A stretch of DNA of 64,000 nt from Colocasia esculenta (GCA_014218235.1 CM024759.1:7332712-7396711); one strand, 5' to 3'; shown: positions 1-9,893, numbered from the stretch's first letter. The notes: generated by a model not told the origin, from the letters alone. A program made the numbers and translations.

Positions 1-91
1 AGAACAAGCTCCTCAGAACAAGCGTCCGAATGGACAGAAGAGGCAAGGCCGATTGCAAGCTATCCAGGAACCGGAAGCTGCTAAAGAATGA

Positions 92-957
92 GGTATCGTG
101 GAAGGTACACTCACTATTCTTTCCCGACCCGCATATGTTCTCTTTGATACGGGAGCTACTCATTCCTTTATATCTCAAACATTTGTTGATACCCTACCTG
201 TGAAACCTGTCCCAATGAAATCCGGAATAGTTGTGTCAACCCCGATTGGTCCTGGCACCAATCTTACAAACCATATACCCTCTAGTGAAGTGTTAATTGA
301 AACTCAGAACTTACCAGCAAATTTAATATGTATGGATATGGAGGGGTATGATGTGATACTGGGAGCAAACTGGTTGTCTGAACATGGGGCTAGTATCAAC
401 TGCAGGAGAAGTCGGATAACCTTTAGTCATTACCCAAAACTAGTGTTCACAGGGGATAGAAACCGCAGGAGATTGTCACTTATTTCTGCACTACAAGCCA
501 AAAGGATGATGAGGAAAGGTTGTATGGCCTTTCTTGCTGCTGTTGTCATCACAAAGAAGGAGGTCAAAGTTGAGGACATCCATGTTGTCAGCGAATACGC
601 TGATGTTTTTCCCAATGATTTGCCAGGAATTCCTCCTGAGCGAGAGGTCGATTTTACCATCGAGTTGGCCCCTGGAGCAGCACCAGTATCTAGAGCACCA
701 TATAGAATGTCCCCCGCAGAACTGAAGGAATTAAAAGAGCAACTGATGGAACTGTTAGAGAAGGGTTTCATCCGACCGAGTACATCGCCATGGGGTGCAC
801 CTGTCCTCTTCGTCAAGAAGAAAGATGGGTCGATGAGGCTATGTATAAATTACAGACAACTAAATCAGTTAACCATCAAGAACAAATACCCTCTGCCAAG
901 GATTGATGAGTTGTTTGACCAATTATCTCGAGCTAGATACTTCTCTAAAATACTCTA
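92..957 (+). pseudogene. Retroviral-type aspartic protease and N-terminal reverse transcriptase fragment
   Basis: The protease active site is visible as FDTGATHSFIS, about 17 residues after the first Met at 98, followed by the ILGANWL block. RT then starts with PYRMSPAELKELKEQL and reaches the RLCINYRQLNQ and LPRIDELFDQL blocks. An in-frame TGA at 89-91 separates this stretch from upstream gag-like sequence, so the Met at 98 is simply the first after the stop and not a natural start. The 3' end is damaged by a local duplication of about 10 bases (ctctaaaata, near 943-955), which puts a stop after the FSKI motif. This is normally one internal part of a polyprotein that is cut by its own protease. 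Confidence 0.87.
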
Positions 958-994
958 AAATAGATCTCAGATAACGAATGCCCCTGCAGTTTTC

Positions 995-1180
995 ATGCAG
1001 TTGATGAATAGCATTTATCGCCCGTATCTTGATAAGTTTGTGGTGGTATTCATCGATGATATATTGATCTATTCCAAGACGAAGGAAGAGCATGAAGAGC
1101 ATTTGAGGATTTCATTACATATTTTAAGGGAGAATAAATTATATGCCAAGCTAAGTAAATGTGAATTCTGGCATTGAGGA
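995..1180 (+). pseudogene. Reverse transcriptase, catalytic YVDD-type segment
   Basis: The catalytic box reads FIDDILIYS, the plant Ty3/gypsy form of YVDD, followed by the palm/thumb text ENKLYAKLSKCEFW. Compared with the family, the stretch between SKIDLR (near 960) and TNAPAVFMQ (near 977) is missing. That is roughly 35-40 residues including the GYHQI and FGL motifs, so no working polymerase could be made. The reading frame breaks just after CEFW at about 1175. Read together with the flanking fragments this is one RT domain broken by deletion and frameshift. Confidence 0.85.
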
Positions 1181-2069
1181 GGTATCCTTTTTAGGGCATG
1201 TGGTAACCAAGGATGGTATCGCTGTTGATCCATCAAAGGTTGAGGCTGTGCTGAAATGGGAAAGACCGACAAGCGTCACAGAGATCAGGAGCTTTTTAAG
1301 ATTAACAGGATATTACCGAAGGTTTATAAAAGATTTCTCAAAGATTGCAGTGCCATTAACCAAGCTGACCGGGAAGGAAAATCCGTTTGTGTGGACCAAT
1401 GAATGTGAAGAAAGCTTTAACAACTTGAAGAAGTGTCTGACTACTGCTCCTGTCCTCGCCTTACCCACTGAAGAGGGAGGATTTGAAATTTATTCATATG
1501 CTTCTGGAACAGGTCTGGGATGCGTCTTAATGCAACAAGGGAAGGTAATAACGTATGCCTCAAGACAGTTGAAGATCCATGAAGTGAACTACCCGTTTCA
1601 TGACCTGGAGTTGGCAGCTGTAGTATTCGCCTTGAAAATTTGGAGGCATTATATCTATGGTGAGCAATTTAAGATCTTTTCTGACCACAAGAGTTTGAAA
1701 TACTTGTTCTCACAAAAGGAGCTTAACATGAGACAAAGAAGGTGGTTAGAGTACCTTAAGGACTTTGACTTTTCCATTCAGTATCACCCTGGGAAAGCCA
1801 ATGTAGTGGCAGACGCTCTAAGTAGACAACCAGGAGCTATGCTAGCTAGTATGATGTTGGGAGAATGGAAGTTACTGAAGCAATTTGCAAGCTTGAACTT
1901 AGACATGGGAAAGAAGGAAAAACAAGCAATGATCTCCAATCTCCAGATACAATCCGATCTACTGACCGAAATCAAGGAGAAACAGGGAGAGGATCCATTC
2001 TTAGTTGAGATCAGGGAGAAGTTAGAACAAAGACCTGACTTCACACTATCAGCTAGAACAAAGACCTGA
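1161..2069 (+). pseudogene. RT C-terminus and RNase H domain
   Basis: The start continues RT (EEVSFLGHVVTKDGI). The connection text is FLRLTGYYRRFIKDFS, and the Ty3/gypsy RNase H runs from about 1485 to 1840, ending in the conserved HPGKANVVADALSR. RNase H would degrade the RNA strand of the RNA-DNA hybrid. The position normally holding the first catalytic Asp (YSDAS) reads YSYAS here, so a key residue is replaced. The first Met is an internal one. The frame ends in the second copy of a 31-bp tandem duplication, which uncouples it from the integrase. Confidence 0.86.
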
Positions 2070-2085
2070 CTTCACACTATCAGCT
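2024..2085 (+). repeat. Perfect 31-bp tandem duplication inside pol
   Basis: A 31-base unit at 2024-2054, beginning agaacaaagacctgac, is repeated exactly at 2055-2085. Because 31 is not a multiple of three, the duplication shifts the frame and stops the polyprotein between RNase H and integrase. Perfect identity suggests a recent event. Confidence 0.95.
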
Positions 2086-2177
2086 GAGGGAAGATTACTA
2101 TTCCGAGGTAGAACATGTGTCCCTGATCATGGAGAGCTCAAGAAGAGGTTATTAAATGAAGCTCACCAGTCCAAGAC

Positions 2178-3202
2178 TTGAAAAGGTCGTACTGGTGGCC
2201 AAACATGAAGAGGGATGTGGTCGATCACGTATCGTACTGTTTAACATGCATGAAAGTCAAGGCCGAGCATTTTCGTACAGCTGGTGGACTGCTACCATTA
2301 GAAATCCCAGAATGGAAGTGGGATAGCATCGGTATGAACTTTATCATGGGATTGCCCAAGACTAGAGGTGGTATGGATGCAATTTGGGTAATAGTTGACC
2401 GATTGACTAAATCAGCTCACTTCTTGCCGATTAAGAGTACATGGTCAGTGGATGTATTGGCTGCACTATATGTGAAGGAAGTAGTTAGACTGCATGGGGT
2501 TCCATCTAGCATAATATCAGATCGGGACCTTAGATTTACTTCACATTTCTGGAAGGGTTTACAATCAGCAATGGGTACTAAACTAAACTTTAGTACTGCC
2601 TTTCATCCTCAGACTGATGGACAAACTGAAAGGACCAATCAAATTGTGGAAGATATGCTTCGTGCTCTGGTGCTAGATTTTAGAGGTCGATGGAATGATC
2701 AGTTGTACCTGATGGAGTTTGCATATAACAACAGCTATCAGGCAAGTATCAAGATGGCTCCATTTGAAGCCTTATATGGCAAGAGTTGCATATCACCCCT
2801 TTGCTGGGAAGAGGTTGGGGAGAACCAATGGGTTGGACCCGACTTAGTTGAGGCGACTGTCAAAAAGGTTCAGATTGTCAGGGAACATTTGAAGATAGCA
2901 CAATCCAGGCAGAAGAGTTATGCAGACAAGAGAAGGAGAGAACTAGAAGTTCAGGTTGGCGAACATGTTTTCTTGAAGGTCTCACCTTCAAGGGGAATAC
3001 AAAAATTTGGGATCAAAGGAAAACTAAGTCCCAGATTCTTAGGGCCATTTGAAATTCTGGAAAGGATTGGTCAGGTGGCGTATAGACTTGCACTACCTCC
3101 GCAACCGGCGAACGTGCATAATGTGTTCCACATATCCATGCTGAGGAAGTATTTATTCAATGCCGACCATGTAATCAACCATGAAGACTTGGAGATTCGG
3201 GA
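2178..3202 (+). pseudogene. Integrase of the Tekay/Del-like element
   Basis: The end of the zinc-binding HHCC domain is visible (YWWPNMKRDVVDHVSYCLTCM). It is followed by the core with IISDRD (second Asp), the HPQTDGQTERTNQ block carrying the Glu, and the C-terminal GPFEILERIGQVAYRLALP segment. Integrase would insert the cDNA into the chromosome. Two lesions are plain. A deletion of about 12 codons removes the start of the HHCC finger near 2178, and the expected first catalytic Asp (MDF) reads MNF at about 2336. The chromodomain is missing because the element ends here. The same open frame continues to 3530 in another element. Confidence 0.87.
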
Positions 3203-3530
3203 GGAAAGGTGCAGACCCTTCTTCGAGGTACTGAGAAAGAGGCGGTTCGAATGGACCGAGGAGTGCCAGAAGGCGTTCGACGAGATGAACGCGTACCTTG
3301 CCCACGTAATCACATTGAGCAAGCCGGTGGTCGGAGAGGAGCTGTTGTTATACCTTTCTACAACGACCTACTCGATCAGCTCGGTGCTCATGCGGGAAGG
3401 CAACAGGAATCACCTTCCGGTATATTATACAAGCAAGGCTCTGCGAGGAGCCGAACAACGTTACTCTGACCTGGAAAAGCTCAGATACGCGCTAGTGATG
3501 GCAGCTCGACGACTTTGTCCGTACTTCTAA
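3203..3530 (+). pseudogene. Tat copy 1: RT-RNase H connection and first RNase H
   Basis: PFFEVLRKRRFEWTEECQKAF marks the connection, followed by the RNase H text LLLYLSTTTYSISSVLMREG and LPVYYTSKALRGAEQRYSDLEK. The domain is open from the upstream integrase of another element through the junction at 3203. It ends at a TAA (3528-3530) that replaces a sense codon, since the next bases continue the family sequence (AHKVVVLTD). The same TAA occurs at 17318-17320 and 35682-35684 in the other copies. Confidence 0.85.
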
Positions 3531-4370
3531 GCACACAAAGTCGTCGTCCTCACCGACGTCCCTATCAAGCAAGTGCTCGGCCAACCCGAGGCCTCGGGAA
3601 GGTTGGCGAAATGGTCTATCGAGCTCGGGGAGTTCAACATTGTGTTCAGGCCTCGTGTCGCCATTAAGGCCGAGGCCCTCTCCGACTTCATCTCAGAAGG
3701 GACGACAAGGACGCCCCAAGAAGGAGGAGTTGACGTCGAAGGGTGGAAAGTTTTCGTCGATGGAGCATCCAACTCGCAAGGCAATGGCGCGGGGATCGTC
3801 CTCCACTCACCCGACGGTCTCGTTTTAAGGTGTGCTATTCGTCTCGGCTTCAATGCCTCTAATAATGTGGCCGAGTACGAGGCAGTTAAAATCCTCGTCC
3901 ATAGCGACTCCTAGCTCGTCGTTAGCCAAGTTTCACAGGAGTTCGAAGCGAAGGAAGCTAAGCTCGCAGCCTACATGGCCGAAGTCAGGAGGCTGATGGG
4001 GGAGTTCGAGTCTGCCAAGCTATTGAAGATACCAAGGGCCGAGAACTCCCAAGCAGACGCTCTGTCCAAATATGCGTCGTCCTCGGGCAAAATGGAGTCA
4101 TCTATACTAGTGGAAGAGCTCCGCGAGCCATCTATAGGATCCGTGGAGGTGTTGTGTGCCAACGCCAAGCCGACGTGGATGACCCTGCTGGTGGAGTTCC
4201 TCAAAAGTGGGTTGCTGCCAGATGATCGAGAAGAAGCCGCGAAGACAAGAAGGCGAGTGACGAGGTTCTTCCTCATCGGCAACAACTTGTACCGAAAAGG
4301 GTTCAGCTATCCACACCTTAGATGCGTGAACCACAACCGAGCGCAGGAGATCATCATGCGAGATGCATGA
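3531..4370 (+). pseudogene. Tat copy 1: second (archaeal-type) RNase H
   Basis: After the AHKVVVLTD tail of the first RNase H comes a linker (EGTTRTPQEGG). A second RNase H-like domain follows, with WKVFVDGASNSQGNGAGIVL (first Asp), NNVAEYEAV and ILVHSDS (Asp), and later LLKIPRAENSQADALSKYAS. This extra domain is a Tat-lineage acquisition. About 39 bases present in copy 2 are missing near 3887. A TAG stop at 3912-3914 sits where copy 3 retains CAG. The segment then runs toward the integrase zinc finger (RRVTRFFLIGNNLYRKG). Confidence 0.85.
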
Positions 4371-5384
4371 GGGGACATGCTGGAGTCATGTGGGTCCTCG
4401 GTCCCTCGTCCGAATAATAACCCGACAAGGTTATTGGTGGCCGACCATGCTGAAAGACGCCGAGGGGTATGTAAGGAGCTGCCGACAGTGTCAGCTGTTC
4501 GGTAGAACTGACCGACAGCCACCCTCAGAACTCACGCCAATACCTGCCCCTTGGTCGTTCGCCCAGTGGGGAATGGACATATTAGGACCTTTCCCACCCT
4601 CGTCGGGCCAGCGAAAGTTCATCATCGTCGGAGTCAACTACTTCACCAAGTGGTCGAGGCCGAGCCGTTAGCGAAAATCACTGACGCTAACGCCTAGGGT
4701 TTTGTGTGGAAGAATATTATATGCAGGTTCGGCCTTCCCCGAGCCATCATTACCGACAACGGCAAACAATTCGACAATGCTAGATTCCGCCGCAATTGTG
4801 AAGCACTCGAACTAGACCATCGATTCTCCTCGGTCTCTCATCCTCAGTCCAATGGCCTAGCCGAGGTGACTAATCGGACGATCCTTGACGGATTAAAGAG
4901 GAGGCTACAGGATCACAAGGGTAGATGGGCCGACGAGCTTCCTCATGTCCTGTGGGCCTACCAGACGACGCCTCGAGAGGCCACGCGATAATCCCCCTAC
5001 GCACTTGCTTTTGGTGTAGAGGTCGTTACACCTGTGGAGATGCTCGTTCCGTCCGAGAGGGTCCTCGGATTCAACAGCGAGAACGATGATCTTTCGCTTT
5101 GACGAAGCAATGCATCGGCGAGGATGGAAGCTTATCGGCGAAGGATTAAAAGGAGTTACGATGCAAGCATCAGGCCTCGACACTTCAGCACGGGAAGCCT
5201 CGTCTTGCGAAAACATGTCATGTCCGATCCAAAGTTAGCTGGTGGCAAGCTGTCGGCTAGCTTGGAGGGTCCGTACCGAGTGGTGGAGGACCTCGGCCAC
5301 GGAGCCTATCGACTGGCCGACCTTAGTGGGACGGCCATACCGAGAACTTGGAATGCCGAGCATCTCCGAGTCTATTCTCCGTGA
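4364..5384 (+). pseudogene. Tat copy 1: integrase
   Basis: The zinc-finger cysteines appear in CRQCQLFG. The core shows MDILGPFPPSSGQRK (Asp), FGLPRAIITDNGKQF (Asp) and HPQSNGLAEVTNRTI (Glu), so the D,D,E triad is readable. The C-terminal part contains the GPY-type motif LEGPYRVVEDLGHGAYRLADL and ends at a natural-looking stop (5382-5384). It is broken by a single-base loss near 4653, a TAG at 4695-4697, a TGA near 4988 and a further frameshift near 5100. It is the most complete integrase of the three Tat copies. Confidence 0.85.
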
Positions 5385-5395
5385 GGCATATAAAT

Positions 5396-5601
5396 GAGGT
5401 CGCTTCGGCACTCTATTTGTAAACGAGGTCGCTTCGGCACTCAATTTGTAAACAAGGTCGCTTCGGCACTATTTAAAAACGGGGTCACTTCGGCACTCTA
5501 CCTATAAATGAGGTCACTTCGGCACTCTATTTGTTAACGAGGTCGCTCTGGCACTCTTATAAACGTGGTCGTTTCGATATTACCTCAGTCAAACGAGGTC
5601 A
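5396..5601 (+). repeat. 3' tandem repeat of about 29 bp, roughly seven copies
   Basis: The unit is gaggtcgcttcggcactcta plus a short tail ending tgtaaac. It recurs at 5396, 5425, 5454, 5481, 5510, 5539 and 5565 with growing divergence at the right. It starts a dozen bases after the integrase stop. Tandem repeats between pol and the 3' LTR are typical of Tat/Ogre elements. Copies 2 and 3 of the element have lost this block by deletion. Confidence 0.9.
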
Positions 5602-6490
5602 ATACGACGTGTTGCACTATAAACGAACGACAAATCAGAGCTACAAACAAGAAAATGGTTGCATTTATGTGTGGAAGTGACATTACATTTCTTCTCGGTG
5701 ACAAGTCTGACGAAGTGACGACGACCTTTCGTGCCTTCGGCTATCAACTCGAACAGCTTCTCGAAGGGTTCGAACAGGTCGGGCGGCTCCACAACCTATA
5801 AAGATGCGAAGTCCGAGAGTTCGGAGGCACTAAGCTTCGACGACCCAAATGCCTTGCTTCAGACATTAATTTCCGACCACTTGGTCGGGAAAGGCCACCC
5901 TGAGGGGCAATAGATGAAAACAAAATTCCTCTTCCAATTGTGGACAGAGGTCCAAAGTCGGCCGAGAATTTGCCGACCAGATCTGGTCGCGAAGTATAGC
6001 CAGTCTCCGAAGGGCTTGACGGAAAAGCAGTGGAAGAAAAGGCGCAGGGTCGAAGGGACGCCAGTCGAGATGTAGACGTCTAGGAAGCCAGCAATCGACC
6101 GCCAGGAGTTGGGAGTCAATTGCGAGGGAGCGATCCCCAGCTCCAGGAGCAGGAAGACGGTGAAAGGGTGGAAAGGGAATCGCAGGCCAGCTCGGATTGC
6201 CTCAGAATAAACACAGACCCCCCCCCTCCATGACGTGGTGAGCTCGGAGTTGCCGGTTGGCAAAAATGACGGCATCAGCCAGAAGAGAGTCCTAGGTGGG
6301 TTCTTATCCAGCGGAAGGTCTCGGGCGCCCGAGGAAGGTATTTTCCGGGAACAAATGAGTCCTCGATGGGACCCCACACCAAGGTGTAGGAAGGATCAGG
6401 GATCTCACTGGTGGTCCTACCGCTCCTAGGTGAGGACGCAAAGGATGAGGAGGAACCCCCGGAAGAAGAACGAGAAGGCGAGTGACTCAT
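5589..6490 (-). pseudogene. Antisense ORF of Tat element, 'putative gypsy type transposon' family protein
   Basis: Read on the minus strand, opposite to pol, the product starts at 6490 with a Ser/Gly/Arg-rich head (MSHSPSRSSSGGSSSS). It shifts frame near 6320-6340, then carries a clear domain between about 6240 and 5890: AGLRFPFHPFTVFLLLELGI, APSQLTPNSWRSIAGFLDVY, FFHCFSVKPFGDWLYFATR. I recognise this as the plant family often annotated 'putative gypsy type transposon' (Pfam Transposase_28). It is known as an extra antisense ORF in Tat-lineage elements, and its role is unknown. The tail to about 5589 is in a third frame. Its own TATA-like promoter lies 151 nt upstream of the ATG. Confidence 0.8.
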
Positions 6491-6640
6491 TGCTTACCAC
6501 GCAAGGAAGCAAGCAGTGGCGAGAGGACAATGCTCCCGGAGCAAGAGGCTGGAGGAGTCGGATCGTCAGCAAAGCGTCAGGTGGTCGCTCAAAGATCGCT
6601 CGCGTGAGAGCAGAAGGTGCCTTTTTCGCTGCAATCCCGG

Positions 6641-6650
6641 CTATTTATAA
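6641..6650 (-). promoter_or_regulatory. Antisense TATA box for the extra ORF
   Basis: The minus strand reads TTATAAATAG, 151 nt upstream of the antisense ATG at 6490. The same motif stands at the same 151-nt spacing in copy 2 (19129 to 18978). Flanking sequence is GC-rich, so a chance TATA is less expected. A promoter role is inference. Confidence 0.55.
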
Positions 6651-7050
6651 TCCCACCGGGGCAGTTCGATCCACATTCGATGAGATCGCGGGCGGTCGAG
6701 ATCTCACCACGTGTCGGAATGCGGTCGGTCAGAAAGAGACCACTTGGATCCATAAGGTGCGCGACTGTCGAGGAACGCCATCATTGGCGAAGGAGTCGAG
6801 GCGGTTACGCGACGTTCGGCGTCCCAGTACTGCCATTATTGCAGGTAGGTACGTTATACGACAGGATCGCGGGCGCAATTATGACTGGGACGTCGCTCGA
6901 GGACGACGCTCCCACAATGAGATACGCTTAGATCTCCGACGATAGCAGCATCGGGACTTGCGCCGCTCACGTGCCCACGGACAACTGACAAGTCGAAAAG
7001 CCGACAAGTTATATAATGGCTTCTTATGGGTCTAAGTGTTCGTCCCGAAG

Positions 7051-7067
7051 AGAACCCAGGGGGCCAG
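7051..7067 (+). other. Polypurine tract of Tat copy 1
   Basis: The purine-rich sequence agaacccagggggccag directly abuts the LTR start TGATACGGG at 7068. Equivalent tracts precede the LTR starts at 19556 and 36748. This is where plus-strand DNA synthesis would be primed. Confidence 0.75.
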
Positions 7068-7325
7068 TGATACGGGTCGTCACACACCACGACTTAGTTT
7101 GACATCCATCCGACCAACCGATGTCCGGATTCCCAGGAAATGAATGCCAACGACTTACGTCATGGGATTGTCCTCGGTTAATCGGTCTCACGCTCTCCGA
7201 GCCGAGTCTCAACCCATTCTCCTCGGAAAAGACCCACGTAGCCAAATATGCGATTAAGACAAATCCAATCACCGCTGTTAGTTGGGAAGTGCTTGGCTGG
7301 ACTTACTCCGTTCGGACCTACGCCA
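7068..7325 (+). mobile_element. Tat 3' LTR, 5' part only (copy 1)
   Basis: Begins TGATACGGGTCGTCACACACC and follows the LTR to about the gttcggacctacgcca motif. About 50 bases present in the other LTR copies (the cctactgataaac stretch) are missing after 7087, probably through the short acc repeat. After 7325 the LTR is replaced by a second copy of its own internal motif aatatgcgatcaagacaaat and then unrelated DNA. Confidence 0.82.
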
Positions 7326-8042
7326 AATATGCGATCAAGACAAATCAAATTTTGCTCTCTCTCTCTCTCTCTCTAGTTCTCAGTTTGCATCTGTGTTATC
7401 ATTCATTTATCACTATATCTCCCCTTGAATCATGTTTTTAATCCTTATCCCAACTATCTATATTAAACAAGGGAAATCATCTAAATCATCCGACCACCAT
7501 GGCCTGGCACCTACTTATCCTGCTGAACAGTCTCATGTGACACATGAAATCATGCATACTGCAACCCACAAGAAGGAGGTTTCACCATTGTCAGTTCCTC
7601 ACAACTATTGTGAGTGAGTGAGTGAGTGAACTGCAATATAGGAACACCCACTCCAAAATGACCAATAACAGACTACGTCTCAGACATCTAATGCACATAA
7701 AATGAGAGACTGCTATTCATCTTCTTCTTTCTTCTTCGAAGATGAAACGAACAAAAGAACTTTTACCATGTGGGCAAGGTGAAAAAAAGAGAGAAACATA
7801 ACATAGCATACACAGAGATTTTATGTGATGGAGATGGATGCCTTCCCTTACCCTTCCAATTAGCAACGATGATGAGTCATGGCCTGAAGAAAGCAGTAGC
7901 CTGTGATTTATCTATACTACAATAATAAAACTCACTCTCAAAAGTGAAGTGGCAGCAAATACCCTTTCATTGATAGCTACCAAATATATGAACATAAGGT
8001 TAACCAAAAAAAAATACACAAAATAACATGGCCATATATAGA
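7326..8042. other. Non-LTR spacer between opposed LTR pieces, copy 1
   Basis: This segment of about 0.7 kb holds a (CT)n run near 7351-7372, a gtga repeat at 7609-7629 and a pyrimidine-rich tct cluster near 7715-7740. No coding sequence is recognised. It is nearly identical to 19865-20592. It was therefore present before the composite unit was duplicated. Confidence 0.7.
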
Positions 8043-8600
8043 TGTTAGGCAGCGTGCCGACGACGACGTGACCGAGCTCCTACCTACAAAACCACCGAGG
8101 GACCTCGATGGGAAAATACTCTGACACTCAAGTCAGCTCAGGGGGTCGGAAGAAGAGTTTTTGTGTCAGAAACAGCGTACCTCTTTCTTGCGGGATGGCT
8201 CTTCCTTTTATGGGGACCTAGCGGTCTGGATTACCGGTGGTGGCCGATGAACGTGCCCACGACCTTACCCTTGACTCTCGCGAGTGGGAGTTGTGGGTGG
8301 CAAGTACAGTTGAAGGGGCTCCGGATGCTTCGGTCTGGCTATCGTGGGGTAGCCACGATCCTCGGACCTTACCGTTATTGGGACTTCCCTCTATGGGCAT
8401 GTGCGGTGGTTGGCATGTGAGTGGCCCGTGATTCTCGGGCGCTTCCGCTCATTATGGCGCAGGTCCGAACGGAGTAAGTCCAGCCAACCACTTCCCAACT
8501 AACAGCGGTGATTGGATTTGTCTTGATCGCATATTTGGCTACGTGGGTCTTTTCCGAGGAGAATGGATTGAGACTCGGCTCGGAGAGCGTGAGACCGATC
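8043..8600 (-). mobile_element. Tat LTR, 3' part, inverted (copy 1)
   Basis: On the minus strand this continues the LTR from its middle (tgatcggtctcacgctctcc) to an LTR-like end ...ctaaca at 8043, giving TG...CA ends when combined with the start seen at 7068. It includes a TATA-like ccataaaagg (plus coordinates about 8205-8214) and a U5-like tail. Adding the two pieces implies a full LTR of roughly 0.8-0.9 kb. The arm repeat starts at 8601. Confidence 0.72.
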
Positions 8601-9611
8601 AAAGTTGGCATCATATTAATAGGTTAAGTATTCTGTTCAATTGGAATTTTACAAGTTAAATAGTTCACACAATTAAGCTCTGTGTGAATATATTAAGTTT
8701 ACGATTTGTGGTGATTTCTTTCAAAATCCATTGACTTTGGTTGATCAGAGCAATTTATATTGCTCTCAATGTTCTAATTATTTAGTTCTAATTAGAATGG
8801 AAGAAACACCTTCACCTAACCAATCCATTTTCTAATCCATGATTCTACTTAAATGAGTATCTTTAGTTAACTTGGATAATGAACTTAATCAAATAATAAT
8901 ATCATAAAAAATAAAACACATGCAATCTCTTTCTTAGGGTCTCCATAAATTAGTAAGAAATCATTTTGATATCATGAGTAATAGGAAATACCAATAGGAA
9001 TGTGGAAGGAGAGTAATGAACTTACTATTTATTCTGACAATTGGAGAATATCTGGTCGATGGTTTTATCCTTATTCTAAGTTAGTGCCTTTATTTCTAAT
9101 ACATTTGTCGATGGTTGATGTGTATACGTGGGTCTTAAAGTTGTTATGAGCAAAGTAACAGTAGAAGATATCTATTTTATAGACTTTTATGTTTGATTTA
9201 ATTGTTTGAGGCTTGAAAAAAGGGGCTGTTCGGCCGGACTTTTTAATGACATATTTTTAAAAAATATATATAAGATGTTATGATTTTATACAATTCTTCT
9301 CATTCTATTTTATAGATTATTTTGTTCATTTGTGTTTTAAAAGTCAAAGGGTTATCCTTCTTGAATCTTGCCTTAGGCAGTGTGTAGACAAAGGTACTTT
9401 TGCTAAATTTTTTTCTTTAAGCAAATTTCAAAGTTTGCAGAATTATTTGCTTTTTGACTATTCTTTTTTGTTGTGTTTTAATGATTGATAATCCCTACCA
9501 GTTTAATATCTATATATTTTAATGTGCTTATGTTCCTAAAAACATACTTCTATTTTCTCATATTACTGAATCTTGGGAAACAAAAGTCTCTGATTGTATT
9601 GATTTTTTTAG

Positions 9612-9893
9612 ATGCTCAGAAGCCATTTGTCGCAACTATTCACGGGATTGTACTTGGTGAAAGTTTAGAACTAGCAATGGTTTGTTTTTAAGTGACAATG
9701 TCATGATGCAACAGAATATAAATGGTTTGGAAACCCTATGATAGTTAACTATTGAATGCTGCCAAAACTTGTGCATTCTTGTCAATGCCCAAGTTTATAT
9801 CCCTAATGATTTTCTTGGGTTACTGGAATTGACTCTTGATATCATTTCTGCTGCTGGAGGTGGTTATTTACTAGATACTCTCTCCAATGACAG
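9612..9893 (+). pseudogene. Two-exon fragment of a crotonase-fold (peroxisomal multifunctional protein-like) gene
   Basis: Exon 1 (9612-9679, 68 bp) follows a tttttttag acceptor and reads QKPFVATIHGIVLGESLELAM. It matches the KPxVAAIxGxxLGGGLELAM block of the enoyl-CoA hydratase domain in plant AIM1/MFP2-type proteins of peroxisomal beta-oxidation. Exon 2 ends at 9893 before gtaaag and reads LGLLELTLDIISAAGG, matching LGLPELTLGVIPGFGG. The oxyanion-hole GGG reads GES, and the stretch between the exons has stops. Only these pieces of a protein of about 720 residues are seen. Five further copies lie in the other arms. Confidence 0.7.

Larger units (their letters stand above)
1..3202 (+). mobile_element. 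Tekay/Del-like Ty3/gypsy retrotransposon, partial and degenerate
   Basis: The pol domains run in Ty3/gypsy order: aspartic protease, reverse transcriptase, RNase H, integrase. The left end (gag, 5' LTR) lies outside the window. The right end is cut at about 3203, just after the integrase C-terminal segment and before any chromodomain, where a different element takes over. Coding is interrupted by a stop at 89-91, a deletion in RT near 980, a frameshift near 1175, a 31-bp tandem duplication at 2024-2085 and a small deletion near 2180. The lineage call rests on RT/INT wording typical of Tekay/Del chromoviruses; the diagnostic chromodomain is absent. Confidence 0.85.
3203..7325 (+). mobile_element. 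Tat-lineage Ty3/gypsy retrotransposon, copy 1 (5' truncated)
   Basis: The copy begins inside the RT-RNase H region and continues through a second (archaeal-type) RNase H, integrase, 3' tandem repeats, a long 3' region with an antisense ORF, a polypurine tract, and the first 258 bases of the LTR. The second RNase H and the 3' tandem repeats are marks of the Tat/Ogre/Retand group. It has stops at 3528-3530, 3912-3914 and 4695-4697, plus frameshifts. It is the first of three copies in the window and the only one with a nearly complete 3' half. Confidence 0.88.

Noticed and set aside
5731..6945. Several plus-strand frames in the Tat 3' region
   Set aside because: They are shadows of the antisense ORF or of GC-rich non-coding sequence, with no recognised domains.
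7916..7945. tctatactacaataataaaac, similar to a Helitron 5' end (also at 20461)
   Set aside because: No matching hairpin plus CTRR end was found to the right before the LTR piece, and no empty site supports an insertion.
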